NCBI GenBank assembly: GCA_000231825.2
Contig: JH720293.1
Span: 2,480,001 to 2,544,000 of the forward strand
Length of the DNA stretch: 64,000 bases
Reading direction: 5' to 3'
DNA from: Tetrahymena elliotti 4EA
Taxonomy: Eukaryota; Ciliophora; Oligohymenophorea; Hymenostomatida; Tetrahymenidae
Below, one piece after another: positions 62,921-64,000 of the stretch. The position numbers and the translations under genes are program-made. Each line of letters starts with the position of its first letter. Position 1 is the stretch's first letter. Under the pieces are notes generated by a model that was given only the letters and a program-made list of their open reading frames with translations, searched no databases and was not told where the DNA came from.

Positions 62921-64000
62921 TAAATTGAGATTTCTTGGGGGATTTGAATTTATTAATTTTTTATTTTAAGAATTAATCAATTTTAACTTGTTAACAAGTA
63001 ATCTTTTCTAATAATATTTTTTTGTTATTACAAAGGTATTGCTATGTAAAAGTAACAAATTTTGAATTTACTTTAAAGATTTGATTAGAACTAGTACGAC
63101 CCATAATCTTTGCTCGTTTAAGCAATAAATTAGTCATTTTGAAAGAAGATTTATCATTTCATTCTTATTTTTAGGAGTAACACATAAAAAAAGAATAGCT
63201 TTGTACTTTCTTGTGAAAATTTAGAGTAGTAAAATTAGGAAGCAGACAGAAATAGAAGTGAAAAATAAATAAAAAACTAGTGATTAATTAATAAACACTT
63301 TTAAATTTTAAAAACTCAACAGCCTATAAATGATAAATTATTGAGAGTTTTTATACAAGTGTGTATTACATATGTTATATTTTATTCATAAGACTTTCAG
63401 TTATCAACCTTAAGGATACTCTAATAAAAATTTGAGGTTTACAGAATTATGTTTGAGAATTAGAAAAATAATTATCACATAAGATCTTTTTCAAAGCTAT
63501 TAAGAATATTATTTATTCTTTAATACATATTTAGATAATTTCAAAATGATAATAAAGAACATAAATTAGACTGTAACAAAAGTTCATTCAAATCTAATAT
63601 TCACACTTTATTTTGCACTAATTCAGATTTCTAAAAGCAAGGAGTTTTTAATGGATTTAAGTAGCATGAAAATATTATGTAATCATAATTTACTTGATTT
63701 GATTAATTTTAAATTAAGTACAATGTAATTTTGAAATCAATATTTATCTTTTTAATTCTTATACAATCAGTTTATGAGCTACTACCAGAAAATAAATTTC
63801 AATTTTCCTTAAAAACTACTGTATATCCTAACAATAAAAACTAGGATATCAAAAATACGTATATTTTGTCTAGTTATTCCCAAATAAGGATTAAAATTAA
63901 ATATAATGAAAAATGCTTTATCTTTTTTGATAGTTGAATCAAGGTATGTAAATAATTCTAAAACAATTAGAGATTTTTCTATCAAAAAATTTAGGTTAAA
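62921..64000. other. 5' flank of member E to window end, no gene seen
   Basis: Similar in blocks to the 5' flanks of C and D (for example the stretch ending tttaggttaaa at the right edge matches about 51980). The duplicated unit continues past the window. Confidence 0.55.

Noticed and set aside
1..64000. CRISPR arrays, insertion sequences, rRNA, telomere repeats
   Set aside because: Looked for and not seen; the window is eukaryotic nuclear DNA and its repeats are gene-family duplications, not arrays.

Overview
The window is nuclear DNA of an oligohymenophorean ciliate, most like Tetrahymena. Every convincing gene reads through TAA and TAG as glutamine and stops only at TGA (genetic code 6). 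The DNA is extremely AT-rich and introns are short (about 40-90 nt), AT-rich and GT-AG. Under the standard code nearly every gene is shredded, so all gene models here were built by hand with code 6.

Left half (1-39 kb) is a normal gene-bearing region. In order it holds: the 3' end of a saccharopine dehydrogenase (lysine catabolism, +); a two-exon cyclic-nucleotide-binding-domain protein (+); a ~1,935-residue leucine-rich-repeat plus ankyrin protein (-); a K+-dependent-type proton-pumping pyrophosphatase with strongly biased, G/C-ending codons (+); a voltage-gated-type K+ channel with cyclic-nucleotide domain and a CCHC zinc knuckle in its tail (+); CRIPT (+); a secreted von Willebrand A-like protein (+); a seven-exon RPA70-family single-strand-DNA-binding protein (+); a UBR4/BIG-like E3 ubiquitin ligase covering only the C-terminal part of that family (-); and two tandem DUF2306 multi-pass membrane proteins (-).

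Right half (39-64 kb) is gene-poor and occupied by one unrecognised protein family. Six paralogues, all on the minus strand, share a core with acidic run, S-[IA]-W-[DG]-x-[ST], a conserved G, then FYQLYRLR. Members: F (40338-41786), A (44561-46123), C (49261-50734), D (53701-55189), B (58355-59915, one-base frameshift) and E (61585-62920). A and B form subfamily 1 (no intron); C, D and E form subfamily 2 (one 61-nt intron at the same place). F is a distant, intronless member. Flanking DNA is duplicated too: block A-C is repeated as block B-E, and C plus its 5' flank is tandemly duplicated as D (about 4.5 kb unit). The third copy runs off the right edge.

This expanding family is the most novel content of the window. 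The intron of subfamily 2 overlaps sequence that is coding in subfamily 1, which suggests an exon-intron conversion during the expansion. No tRNA, rRNA, CRISPR, transposase or telomere repeat was recognised.
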